Shown: piece after piece, positions 41,612-52,789 of the stretch
Position numbering within the stretch: the stretch's first letter is position 1
How the letters are laid out: every line of letters begins with the position of its first letter
Source of the DNA: Calvatia gigantea
Taxonomy: Eukaryota; Basidiomycota; Agaricomycetes; Agaricales; Lycoperdaceae
Assembly: GCA_025093985.1 (NCBI GenBank)
Contig: JACAAK010000004.1
Coordinates: forward strand, 4,278,001-4,342,000
Direction: 5' to 3'
Length of the DNA: 64,000 nt
Translations under genes and position numbers: made by a program
Notes under the pieces: model-generated
What the model saw: only the letters and a program-made list of their open reading frames with translations
The model's database searches: none
What the model was told of the DNA's origin: nothing

Positions 41612-44330
41612 GATGCCGATCGAAACACAGGAGGTCCTCGACATCTTTGGGGAAGTTTTTCCTGATGGTTCTTACGATTCTGACCCATATGCAAACACCA
41701 CACAGGAACGCGCTCTTCATGAGAAACAGTGCGCATTTGATCTCAAATACAGGAACCCAGATCCCACCCCTTCTCCCCCTCCCTCCCATCCCCCTCATCC
41801 CCCGCGTTTGTCACGTATTAACCCTTCCTATCATACCACAAAATATAGCTGCAGTCCCCAACCCTCTCACCGATATCAACACGTCTCAAACAGTGAATTA
41901 CACGTTGATTCACGGTCTGTTAATCACCCAGGCGCACCTCCAGCCGTAGCTGAAGCCCCGGACGTCAACAAGGAACTGATTTCCTCGAGTCACGACATCG
42001 TGGTCGTCGCGAGGGCAGTTATTGTCCATTTGGTGAAAAGGGACAACAGCCAAAGCGAATCGCGCCATATGTCTTGGTAAGTTTGGTGTCAAACATTACC
42101 AAGTTACAACTTAACGTAGCATATATGCTATGTTTTAGATCAGCCAATATGATGAGAACACACGCGAGGCCATTCGCCATGCTTCTCGCGATGTTCTGAA
42201 GTGTTTGGGTAATGAAGCATATGAAGAACTGGCCGACCATGTTGCTGAGTTAAAGCCCGACAACACATTCCTGCAGAGCGAGCTCAAGAACCTCCACATA
42301 CGATTTCATGATATACAGTACGTTCTTGTTTTGTGTTCAAACATGTACTCATTGTCCCCGGTAATGTTTCAGAGATCTCATTCAACATTTATGCTCTGCA
42401 CCGAAGCAAGCTTCGAGTAGTGTGGCCATGGATGGCTCCCCCAACCACTCCGATCCCATTGCTGGCACCACTCCGATCCCATTGCTGGCCCGCCTGCGCC
42501 CTTCAATGACTATCCAGCTCCCACCATAATTCAACGCTCCACGTTCCCTGATGGTACACTGATGCTCGGTTTCTCGGTACCAGAACCAATCAAATCCGAG
42601 CTGCCTGATATGAGTCCGGAGGTCCATTGGACTGAGGCAAAATGGCTCAAATCAGGTTCTAATGGCAAGAAACCACCAAACGGAGATTTTGTTCATAAGA
42701 TCGATGGCCAGAACGTATCAGACCATCGACTTTCCGAAATTCGAAAGCTCGCTCGTGACACGTGGACTTTTCTTGCTGAGCGAATGGAATGGTGTACGCA
42801 TAACCTCAAGGATACGTTGGACTTTCAAAACCATTTCCATGCTGTTGTTGAGAAGGCCTTTCCCGAGCTCACGCTTGGTCATGGTCACTGGAAGGCCGAT
42901 AGAATTGCGACAGAGACATCCAAACTGGGTCGATGGCCAGCTCGAGGAGAACGGTGTCAAGAATCTCCATCCACACAACTATACACAAAAGAAGGTCGTA
43001 CAATCCTTGGAGGCCACAGGATATTCACAAGATATTGACAATTCATCATCTTCATCAGTAAGTATCTCACCTATCAAACAATGTGTGTTTACTGATCATT
43101 ACCCAACAGGCTTCCGCACCAGCAGGACAATGGTCAAAGTTCCTTACTTCGCTCGCCCAGAAGAGTAAGGGAAATCTACAGGTGAGTTTGTGTACGCTTT
43201 ACAGTGGCCTGTGGGGCTGACTTTTATCACCTGGGGCAAAATAGTCATCAAGTCGACGAACCACTTTACTCTCAAAACCACATCAGTACTGCCTCAGCCT
43301 CCAGTACAGCCCCCGGAATCCCCACAAATCCCCCCACTGCCCCAGGAAGCTTGTGCCAATGCCGCTGGCCAACAGAACCTGCTGCCCGTTCCCACCAACA
43401 ACAACACTGCTCTGAATCTGCAGGGTACTGCTCCACTGAGTGGTATGGCTCCCCAGAACGAGGTCCCGATGGTAGCCACCAATATGGCATCGCCTGGAGC
43501 GATGTCAGCTGCCACAACAACGATGATGACGATACCTCCCCTAGTGAACAACACCAGTCATCCCCCCCTACTGAAGCTCATTCCGTCCCATGATTCTACA
43601 ACGGCAGCCAAGATGACAACTCCCCAGGATCCAACCACGATATCGGCACCCCTCCCACTGACAGATGGGCGATGCGGGTCATCTCCAACAGCCTCGTCAA
43701 TCGGGCGGCACGATCCCTCCTCTTCAACCAGATCACAACGCAGAATGTTAAACGTGTATCCCTACTTTCGTCCCCCACACCCAGAACCCCAGAACGGTGC
43801 AGCTGCGGTGCCGGATATATCCCATCATCATGTCCCGACGAGCTTGAGCCTTACCTCAGTTCAGCTTCACAAGGACCCCACCATTGACCCTGCTCATGCC
43901 GCCACGGAACCAACTGGCTCATGTTCAACAGAAGCTGGATCCCCGATCGTAGTCCCTTCCCCGCCTGGATATGATGAAAAGGAGTGGCGTGGTGTTGTAT
44001 GTGATCATCCACAGCCAGGCCATGCCTACAAGCCAAAGAAGCATGGAACAGATGCAGAGTACGTTCGCTCCTTCCTCTATACATCTACAATTGGTGGATA
44101 ATGTTTTCAACAGGAATCTCGCTGGTATCGATTGGCTGAAGTGTCTTGAAGAACAGAAGGATAAAACAAATAACAAGAACAAACTTTGCAGATTACTGGC
44201 ATACGATGGACGCCATTCAAAAGATTGTATGTGCTTTATCATCTCAAACAATTTATTGCGGTATAACTGTGATGATAGGCTTATTTCGAAAAATCAAAGA
44301 GTTTATTTAATTCAACAGTACGTCCAACAT
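41612..44330 (+). pseudogene. Unrecognised multi-exon basidiomycete gene, frame-broken
   Basis: Starts near ATG 41612 (MPIETQEVLDIFGEVFPDG). Plausible introns: after 42079 (GTAAGT...TTTTAG), 42317-42370 (GTACGT...TTTCAG), near 43059-43109 (GTAAGT...CAACAG), 43181-43244 (GTGAGT...AATAG) and 44061-44112. Exons read TREAIRHASRDVLKCLGNEAYEEL, then STFPDGTLMLGFSVPEP and MSPEVHWTEAKWLKSG, then a long Pro/Gln/Thr-rich disordered part and a conserved-looking end (GYDEKEWRGVVCDHPQPGH, CLEEQKDK). Frames disagree near 41960, at 42444-42489 (23-bp duplication) and 43670. No known domain recognised. Confidence 0.5.
42444..42489 (+). repeat. Perfect 23-bp tandem duplication in an exon
   Basis: The unit starting ACCACTCCGATCCCATT occurs twice head to tail (42444-42466, 42467-42489). 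As 23 is not a multiple of 3 it shifts the frame; removing one unit would join the flanking exon frames. Confidence 0.9.
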
Positions 44331-44677
44331 TTTTCCTTTCCTCCAATATAAAACTCTAACATCCCTTGGATATAGAAACCCGTGGCCCGCAAACCTAAAA
44401 AATCCGGTATGCCCCACCTGACTTAAAATACATTCGTATGCTGAGGTTAGCGCAACATAGCAGTTAATTGGCGCCCCATGCCAGTCCCCCGACCACACAT
44501 CCTTTTCCTTGGTACGCCATGTTCCGAGTTTACTTGCAGCGAGCTCAGGTCTTCAGTCAGCCTGGCCTATCAGTCTGTACTCGCCCTATCGTATTATGGA
44601 CCCCTGCTCTTAAACCCCACTTGCTATTGCTCGTTTGACTCCCATATTCAATTTGTACACATCCGACACTCATATTT

Positions 44678-44845
44678 GCTCTCAACTCACACAAGCTGTA
44701 CTCGTACTCACTCGCTTTCAACCAACACAAGCCATACTCGCACTCACACTCGCTTTCGACCTGCACAAGCTGTACTCGTACGCACACTCACACTCGCTTT
44801 CAACTCACACAAGCTGTACTCGTACACACACTCGGAATTGCTTTT
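44678..44845 (+). repeat. Tandem repeat, ~40-50 bp imperfect unit
   Basis: Four units of the type CTCGCTTTCAAC-N-CACAAGCTGTACTCG with interspersed CACTCACACTCG. Any ORF across it (44478-44906) owes its length to the repeat. Confidence 0.75.
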
Positions 44846-44906
44846 GGCCCCACCTTGGAACTGTTTTCGGCCTTACTCATGCTTTTATGTTTATGCTGAC
44901 TCCTAG

Positions 44907-45149
44907 CTTTTTTGTTCACTCGCTGTGGTGAGTTGACCATTATTTCATCACATCGAGTTGAAATAACCTGATTTTTACAGGATTTACAAAAAATGGGCCA
45001 ATGGTATGAACCAACCTGACCAAATCCGCGTAGATATGGCGTGATTCGTATTATTGCAGTTACTCAACGATATTAGATTTTATTAGATTACAGAATCATT
45101 GAAATTGAAAGATATCGAGGGAACTCAATTTAACTAGAAATAAAGTGCG
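44907..45149. other. Short AT-rich unassigned stretch
   Basis: No ORF or repeat recognised apart from weak AT-rich runs; probably part of the unknown element whose end is at 45305. Confidence 0.35.
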
Positions 45150-45305
45150 CAAGATCGTGCGCTAAATCGAGCCAGGTTGGTTTCTCAATTTTGCCCAATT
45201 TGGCTCGATTTAGTATCAACTGGGAATCAGTACCGATTAATAAGCCAATTCTACCACTAGCATAAAATGTATACAGTGTCCCAAGAGTGTCTACGATTTT
45301 ACATC
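45150..45305 (-). repeat. Unclassified repeat U, copy 2, with inverted hairpins
   Basis: Its end matches 39554-39634 in inverse orientation and abuts the broken end of the PSD gene at 45305. It contains the 13-bp inverted repeat CTAAATCGAGCCA (45162-45174) / complement (45201-45213) and a GCGCA..TGCGC dyad just before. Probably an element that truncated PSD. Confidence 0.55.
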
Positions 45306-48300
45306 CCCTCTAGTGTACCCTCGGTGATGAGTCCCGATCTCAATTGGTCTCAGGTGATAGGTCATCCTGTCAATCTTGCCTTCAGCGGGCGGGCGGGAGC
45401 AATGATAATCTTGCGGGGCCAACCTGAGGATACCTAGCGCACTACCAGTATACCTGTCCGCCTGGTCCTTGTGTACATCACCTAGTGGTCGACCAACCGA
45501 GAATTCGTGGCCTTTAGTCCACAGACGTGTGGCTTCAGAGATGTTTTCAAAAACCATGAGGTGGGAGTCTGCAGCACTAACATGTCGGCAGGGATTCCTC
45601 GGGGCTTCAACGGGGCGAGCGGAAGGTTTGAGTTTTCGATAGAAGAATTCATTGAACTTTTCTATCGTAATGGCGTTGTTAGGTTTTAACGGTGATCAGT
45701 GGAGGATAACGCACTGAACGACTCGAGGGGATCAAGGGTTTCGTCTACTTTAAGTTTATAGAATTCGATGAAGGCTGGGATGTCCTTGGCAGACTCGGGC
45801 AAGTCGTGCTTGGTGCCCTGTTTGATCGAGAGTGATTTGGGGAGTCCACAAGCTAACAATTTTCATCAGTTATGTAGCTTGAGCACAAGTAAGCCAGATA
45901 CCCACCTCGTGCACCCTCCATGCGGCCCCTTCATACCCTTGTACAGCAGGCGGATGCCCAACCTCACGTACACCTGCATCTTTTCCTCCTCCAACTGACC
46001 CATTAGCCTGTTTTGCACAATGATATTGGCCAGGTTCTGGTAACCAAACTCGTGTCAATGTACAAACCTATACAAACTCAAACTTCCCATGGTTAGGGCT
46101 TACCACCCCGAGCTTGTGTCGCCACTACTCAACTTCGTAATAACCTTCACATACCACTTCCTCTGCGCCTGACTCGTGGTAACGAAATTACCCACCACAA
46201 TCCTGTCCACCCGATTCCAATCCTGCAACACGCAGACGGCAATGTGCGGCATAATGTCTACCTCCCCCTTCGAACCCATTCTCAGACAATGACGTAGCGG
46301 ACAACTCTTGATGTTGATAACACACTCCACCGAGTCCTCCCTGCTACTATCGTCCCCACCACTGCTGGCTGTAGATACGTCGCCAATTCCCGTAGATTTC
46401 TTGGTGACTTTCGGCTTGAGGGACTTGCCCTTTCGTTGAAAACGGGGATATTTTTTAGGCGGAGGTGGGTTGGTGAGTGAACGCTAACCACCCAGCACTT
46501 TTCCCGCAACACGTGACACGGACTTCTCTGACGGCCTCCCAGGGATCAACTGCATAACATTGAGCATCCTTTGATGAGCAGCCCTTACATGTTTTCGAGA
46601 ATCCGCCGCCCCGGGATGGCTTAAATCTGTTGACACTGAGAATGTTCTTGCAACTCGTGCACCATTGTTGTTGCTCCTCAATATCAATATCTTCCATCAT
46701 CCAAGCAGGCTAAGAATAGGCACAGTGAGGAATAAAAATGTTTTTGAATTCCCTAATGTGTCGCGTCGCGACGCGACACAACATATTCTTCTTTAGGTAG
46801 CCTGCTTATGCTATATGTTATCTCCTACTTGTTAAGTATGTCCTCAATTTGGTCGATATTCTCGTGCTGGCTTTGATCCCTCGAAGGCCATCGGAGAAGT
46901 CCGCGTCACGTGTTGCGGGAAAAGTGCTGGGTGGTTAGCGTTCACTGGGTTGGTGGCGTCATATCCGACGGGAATGCAGAATTGGCGCTGTTGGATGGAG
47001 GTGGGAGTTGTTGGAGCCCGAAGGAAGACCTTCCTCGGCATCTTCAGAACCTGATTCGGCAGGAGAGGCACTGGCGCCGCCACCCATGATGGAAGAAATA
47101 GGTGCGGTGACCTGTTGGAGGAGGACTTGCATAGGTTCCGTATTCATACCACGCGGGACTGGAGTTTTGTTACTATCGTTGATCATTTCTGGATCGTTGT
47201 CAATTCTACTGTGTAAGGTAGCGGGACCCGAAAAATCCAGTTGATCAAGTTTGAAGACGTTTCCTCTCCTATCAGCAACTTGGAGCATGGGCGTCGCGCA
47301 GAAACTGGTATCAATGCTCATGTCACCGCTATCCAATCGCTCCTTTTGGTCCTCGGGCCTGTTGAGCTCTTCCTCCAAACAGAGTATAACTTCTTCAAAA
47401 GAGAGTTCGTCTTCGTGAGCCTTTTTGCCGTAGCGTATGAAGAAGTTCGAGATCGTGGACGAGGAGAGGGTACTAGAACTGAGAGAGTCGAGCACGGGCG
47501 TGAGCTGGACGTGGGAGAGGCCCAGGTGCCATTGGTATCATACTACTTCATGTATTGGCACCAAAATCGTTGCTGGAGCGTGTCGTAAGGCTGATATTTA
47601 GCACTATTCCGACACCCTCAGTACATGGAACTAATAAAACAATGCACTGACTCACCGGAATGTGATTGTACCATTACGTTTTGCCTCCCAAGGCACCTCC
47701 TTGGCCGTCACCAATGGCAACTTATATTACTTCATAGGGTGGTCGCCATTCTCATCAGCAGCATACAACCCATTCGATCCAGGTTGGGGTGCGGAATCAA
47801 TCAATTCCCTTACGTTGAAGATGGCACCGCGGATGTGGTCATTCGAGGAGAGCTTGTTCTGATCAAGGATCGCGAGTTGAACGTTGAACATCTCGTAGTG
47901 CCAAACGTGGAAAAGTAATTTCTCATCCCAAACGAGATTATGCAACTGACGTATGATGCGCGTCTGGGACACTTTCTTACCGAATGAGATGACGATGAAG
48001 GGGTCCATGTCCCACTCTGTGCGTGTCACTAAACAAAACAACTAAATAACTAATTCAGAAATCAGGAGGTAACGATCGCACATACTGTTCCAAAGGCGTG
48101 GAAGGTCATCAGCCCCTTGAATCTCCAACATCACAATATCCAGAATATCATTTCCCCCTTCAGGCTTGTATTCCGGGGATTTGGAGGGTGCCGTCGGTCG
48201 TCAGGGTAGAAGTGGCAGAAGTGGGAGCGGATGTGGAGGAAGAACCACTCACAGCAAGCCCCGATAAGCTTCAAGGGAACTTCATATAGGGCATGAAATC

Positions 48301-49410
48301 AGTTTTTGGGGTCATTGCTACCGGTGTCTTGACCATGGTTTCTACAGTCAGTGTAGTGAGAGAGCCGACAACTGTGGCCTTGAGTTTTTGTTCGATTGCA
48401 GTTGGGGGAGGTGTAGGTGAGGTGTAGAGATGAGCAAGCGGGCTTGGAGGGGCGGAAGAGGATGGTTCTGAGGGTGCATCGACAAAGTTGCCTTCAAGAC
48501 CACCATCAATTTGGAACCCTAGACCTCCTTGATAAGAGCGGATGGTGCCGACAACTCCAGTCTGAGGGGTGTTAACTAGTGAAACTGAAGAGATGAGGGG
48601 AAATCACACATGGGGGGAGCAGAAACAACAGACGGCCTAGATCGTTTATTGGGCTCCTTAAACACACCAGTGAAAGAGAGGGGAGATGGCGCATTGGCCG
48701 GTGCGATGAAGTCAAGTTTAAGTCGAAATGCGCCAGTCGCTTGTATATTGGAACGGGTGGAGACGAGGGATACAGAGAATTGCCATATATAATGCATCTG
48801 TACACAAGGATGATGAAAGTGGAGGTCAATACACCATGTTACTAATGTGTTATTGGGATCATCAAAAGCGAACGGCCGAGCCACAAACCAGTCTTCCAAC
48901 GGGAATGCCGCTTCTCCAAGGTGATCCTTAGTGGGCATGTCCTTGTCCCACACGACAAGTTCAATAGCGCCCAGCTTATCAGAAGTGGAAAGGTACAAAG
49001 GGAAATCGAATGTCGCATATTTCAGACTGTGCATCGGATTGGTGGAGTGCTTAACGACAGGAGTACTTTGACGGGAGTTGAGGCCTAGTACAGAGGCAAC
49101 GATGAACCTGTGTGGGTGGTTATGTAAGTGATCGTGTGCTGCCAAAGAGGACGTATGGGCCACAGAAACCATTCTGTTAATAAGGTCAGTGCAACCAGCG
49201 ACGTAAACATGGAGAATAATGACCGGCAGTTCACCCTGAGCGGGACTGAAACCCCCACGGAAGCCTCGTGTAGCCTTGAGAGGAAGTCTTGCGGCAATCT
49301 TGAGTGCTCGTTTGAATTTTGTGAATGTGACGTTGGCGGTAGTGGTTGGGGGTCAAGTGAGGAGGGTATATTGGGTGAGGCAATATCGTTGCCGTCATTA
49401 TTAATGTTCT
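45306..49410 (-). pseudogene. PSD2: Phosphatidylserine decarboxylase with C2 domains (Psd2-like), truncated
   Basis: Minus strand. First C2 domain about 48880-49260 (LPVIILHVYVAGC, ATFDFPLYLS, VELVV-like AIELVVWDKD, DHLGEAAFPLEDWF); second C2 about 47750-48110 (EWDMDPFIVISFGKK, VWDEKLLFHV, LSSNDHI); EF-hand-like segment about 47380-47480 (FFIRYGKKAHEDELSFEE); Cys-rich segment near 46600-46680 (WCTSCKNILS, CKGCSS); decarboxylase domain from 46330 (DIMPHIAVCVLQDW, DRIVVGNFVT, KWYVKVITKLSSG), through [15 protein letters not shown] near 45920, to RLAPQDYH near 45390. The family converts phosphatidylserine to phosphatidylethanolamine in endomembranes after self-cleavage at an LGST motif; that C-terminus is missing, cut off by repeat U at 45305. 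Several frameshifts and stops. Confidence 0.85.
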
Positions 49411-50600
49411 GGCTAGTACCGGTACTGTCAACATTAGTGCGAATACAATGTTGAACCATAGAAGGGAACTCAAGTCCCAAATCAGCAGGTCTCTCCTGGA
49501 TTTCACACATGGTGTCGGACTGCAGGGAGAGTCTCAATGTATTCTCCAAGAATCCACAAGACACCGCGGAACGCTTTGCCAGATCTCGGGGAGCGTGAGT
49601 ATGAGTTTTTGGCGGATGGAGGGATGGAGGCCAGGCGGGGAATTTCTCTACGACTTCACTGTTATTTAGGGATCAGCGTATAGCTAGCAGCCATTGGCTA
49701 CACGATTCTTACACAAATTCACTATGACACTAAAGAAACTTGTGACTCCACGCATTGCTTGCGTCTTTCGTATCTACCAGGGATTACCGGAGTTAAACGC
49801 TTCAAAAGGTCCTCAAGAAATTGGAAGCCGCAAATCGTCGAACGAAAATGCTCGGCGATTTCTTCGCCTTACGCCAACGTGAAGGTAGGTAGAACCCTAT
49901 ATTTTGTTTAAGCACATGTAATGTGCCGTACTACGTTCCGAAGCATAGTAAGCACTGTACCTAGGTGTGCAAACCGACAGTTTGGCGTCGCACTTCATTT
50001 TACAACTGCACCTGCTCTTGGCACCGGTTGAAGACTGGAGCATTTCGGTTGTTCAAGATTTGAAAACCAGTTCCAAATGTAACTGGCTTCGGCGGATCCT
50101 TGAATTGAGAGATTTGCACAGTTGCGAAAAGGGAGCAAGGGCTGTAACTGGCCGAAGTTAGAATTCCACGGACAGTTTGGGAGGCCAGACAGCTTCACCT
50201 TTGCTCTTGGCCGTCTTGTGACATTGACAACTTGTCGCATCTCTTTGATAGGTAACTGTGAGGGATTCTTCGGGAGTATATGTCAATGGCAGGTCCTCAA
50301 CAACCATGGTTTGCACGGTGATAGCATCCCCCGCAGAGGCGGATGCCTTGAAGTTGCCTTGGCCTTGGAACAAGTTGGGGAACATCGGTGAGGAGAGGGT
50401 TGGACACTTCAAACTTGGTCGAAGCAACGAAGTTCAACTGGCCTGAGTAATTGAAGCGACTGTCACTTATAATGCTCGTCAGAAAATACCGTATGGAGTG
50501 CCCAGGATTCGAACGTTCCTGTGTTTGAATGGTCACATCAGTCACAGCTCACTCATGATTTCCTTTCAAAGTGAGAGCAGATCGCCAACAGTGAAATGTA
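49411..50600. other. Interval with unrecognised coding-like remnants
   Basis: Minus-strand segments around 50160-50460 read like protein (SGQLNFVASTKFEVSNPLL, then in another frame GDAITVQTMVVEDLPLTY) but match nothing I know. 49411-49980 may be the PSD 5' region. A tRNA-like T-loop sequence at 50487-50505 is not backed by a cloverleaf. Confidence 0.4.
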
Positions 50601-50626
50601 AGGGTTCGTAGTTTGCACTCCCGCTG

Positions 50627-50927
50627 AAAAAAGGTCAAATCAGGAAGGACTGATATCATCCGCACCCTCAATTTCAGTCTCAATTGAGAGGCTTCCCATC
50701 CAAGGGCCTCCAGACCTAGCGTACACTAAGGCCAAACAATACGAAGTAGCTCCATAATACGCTACCGGGGGTTGACCCATACGATAGCTTCCTCATGGTG
50801 TACTCCATAAAGATTAGCTAAACTGGGAGCATGCAACCCCATCGTAATCCGTGATTCTGCCTATAATTCCCCGTCGAACTGGAATAAAGTCGGCGTTGGC
50901 CGCTTGAGGATCCCTCATTAACCTAGC
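50627..50927 (-). repeat. Deletion-scarred copy of the Penelope RT (matches 18-360)
   Basis: About 300 bp that align end to end with 18-360. Long identical words include TCCATAATACGCTAC, CTTCCTCATGGTGTACTCC and ATCCGTGATTCTGCC. It has at least 15 separate 1-4 nt gaps, nearly all missing bases in this copy, plus a few substitutions. No reading frame survives. Confidence 0.88.
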
Positions 50928-51009
50928 ATTATTAGGCTTTGCAAGAGCTAGCTGCTCTGGAGCCTATGGGTATGTGCCCTTTGCTGTAAAGAAGCTTACA
51001 AGGGTACTA

Positions 51010-51044
51010 CCATTGGAATCGCCTTGTCAAGGGGATTCCAATGG
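51010..51044. repeat. Imperfect 35-bp palindrome, copy 1
   Basis: 17-nt arms (CCATTGGAATCGCCTTG and complement with one mismatch) around a single T. It is the same family as the palindrome at 51200-51238; both are embedded in a repeated context (GAGCC..ATGGG..TGTGCCCTTT upstream). Confidence 0.85.
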
Positions 51045-51101
51045 CAGGTCTCAACAACCAGCTTGACGGTGATAGCTCCCCGGAGGCGGATGCCTTCCAT
51101 G
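51035..51101 (+). repeat. Shortened copy of 50284-50350
   Basis: Shares CAATGGCAGGTC, TCAACAACCA, CGGTGATAGC and GAGGCGGATGCCTT in order with 50284-50350, but misses about five 1-4 nt pieces between them. Confidence 0.75.
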
Positions 51102-51199
51102 AATTATCTAAGAAGGAGCGGCTCCAGGAGGAGGCTCTCGGCAATTGCCGTGGAGCCCATAGGCATGCGCCCTTTCCTGTGAATAACATACAACCTTAC

Positions 51200-51238
51200 T
51201 ACCGTTGGAATCCCCTCGACGAGGGGATTCCAACGGTA
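51200..51238. repeat. Perfect 39-bp palindrome, copy 2
   Basis: Two 19-nt arms (TACCGTTGGAATCCCCTCG and its exact complement) around one A. Compared with copy 1, two base pairs differ on both arms at once (A-T versus G-C, T-A versus C-G). Confidence 0.92.
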
Positions 51239-51239
51239 C

Positions 51240-52599
51240 CAAAATCATGTCAAGGGGATAAGTATTTGACTTTCTATGGAATAAACAATATTTTCTTTCA
51301 ATTATCTAAGAGGGAGCGGCTCCAGGAGGCAGCTCTCGGCAGTTGCTGGGGGAGCCTCTGGAGCCAGTGCCTCCAATGTGTGTGCGCCCACCTCAAAGCT
51401 CTGGAGCCTCCGGAAATTGCCGGTATGTGCTCTGGAGCCTGTCCCCGAGCCTCATGCCGTTCCAAATTGGGACACAGGCTCCAGATCTGGGATCCTGCCA
51501 GAGCCTGAGCTCGTCTGCTCAGCATTCTCCAGAGCCTCCCTTGAGACAACCCCTGGTCTATGCATATGTAACCCAACGTTTGGCCTAGTAAATGTGACCA
51601 AATAACGTTCATCCATTGATTGTAAGTTGAATGTACTAGGCGACAACTGTGTAAACTAATCACCCCTGCCTGACGGCAACTACTCTCTACTCTCAGCTCA
51701 GCTCGCACACCAAAAATGCAGGCCCAGATTCTGGCTTGGAAGCCATGGCACAATTACATTCTCGTCGTAAAACTAAGAAGGTGACGTTGCCGACGCGCTC
51801 AAGGCCCCAACGCACTCTCGTCCCCAAGGGGGCCTGCCTATACTACTCAGGCATTAATTGGCGGTATGTCACCAAACACATGGAATCTACAGAAGGGGAA
51901 ATTGATCCTCCAAGCAACAGAATGTGACTACGAAAATCCACCCAACACTCGTCCCTAGCGAACAGACGCCCACGAGCTCAGCTGCTCTACGTCTCTCCCT
52001 CACCACCTGGAGGTCTCCCGGCTATCTCCTCACCACCTTGCGGCACCACACACAAGCTGTTGTGCCCGCGTTAAGCTTGACAGAAATTATGCAAGAAGGA
52101 GTTGCAGGTCGAGCGGCTTGTGTGTGATAGGTGGCATCTTGTAGGTTGGGGGGGAATAGAGAGTGGCGAGGGGACGACAACATGTTGAACACAACATAGA
52201 CGAGGTCCGTGATCGTATTTCTTCTCTGACTCCTGGCTAACGCAACCACAGACCTCCAAGATTTTTATTCCGCCCTCTCTCACTCAGCAACAGACAATAT
52301 CATGACAAAAGTCTCTTGTAGCTACTCTACAACACCGCACATCCCTCCCCGAGCACAAGCTCTCAGAATACCATGCCCGAACAGATGAGTGTTCTACCCC
52401 AGACAACTTGGGGGACCTAATGGTGTCCCTTCGCAGCTCGATGTTGGTTGTGGTGGATCCCGGAAGCGATGGCCGGGATCAGTGGGGTATGCGCCCCTGG
52501 GAAATCTAGGCTCGCATTCGAACACATCCTCAACTGCCTCCAAGGTGAACCCCAAAAGAGTCCAAGACTGACTCAGAACTCAAATCCCTCTCTGGATCC
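51240..52599. other. Interval without a recognised gene
   Basis: 51290-51540 repeats words of 51090-51150 (ATCTAAGA-GGAGCGGCTCCAGGAGG, GCTCTCGGCA) and is rich in GGAGCC. 51715-52130 has plus-strand ORFs (ATG 51718 and 51736) with no family resemblance. Confidence 0.4.
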
Positions 52600-52789
52600 A
52601 TGAACGACATTCACCAAGTCCTTGCTGGTAATATTGTACGCAAATTTTTTTTTTTTTTTACTGAATTTTATGTTATGTTAGTTTTGACTGATCAACCACC
52701 TTCTAGCCCGCGAATATCCTTATTAATTGCCTCCCGTACGACCCCTACGACAGCGACCATGACAACAACAATGATATCCAACATGTCCA

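Noticed and set aside
44478..44906. 142-codon ORF
   Set aside because: Its length comes from the CTCGCTTTCAAC/CACAAGCTGTACTCG tandem repeat; alternative frames are equally open.
50487..50505. tRNA gene on the minus strand, from GTTCGAATCC and a CCA-like end
   Set aside because: T stem has mismatches, and no D-arm, anticodon arm or pairing acceptor strand can be placed in the upstream 70 nt.
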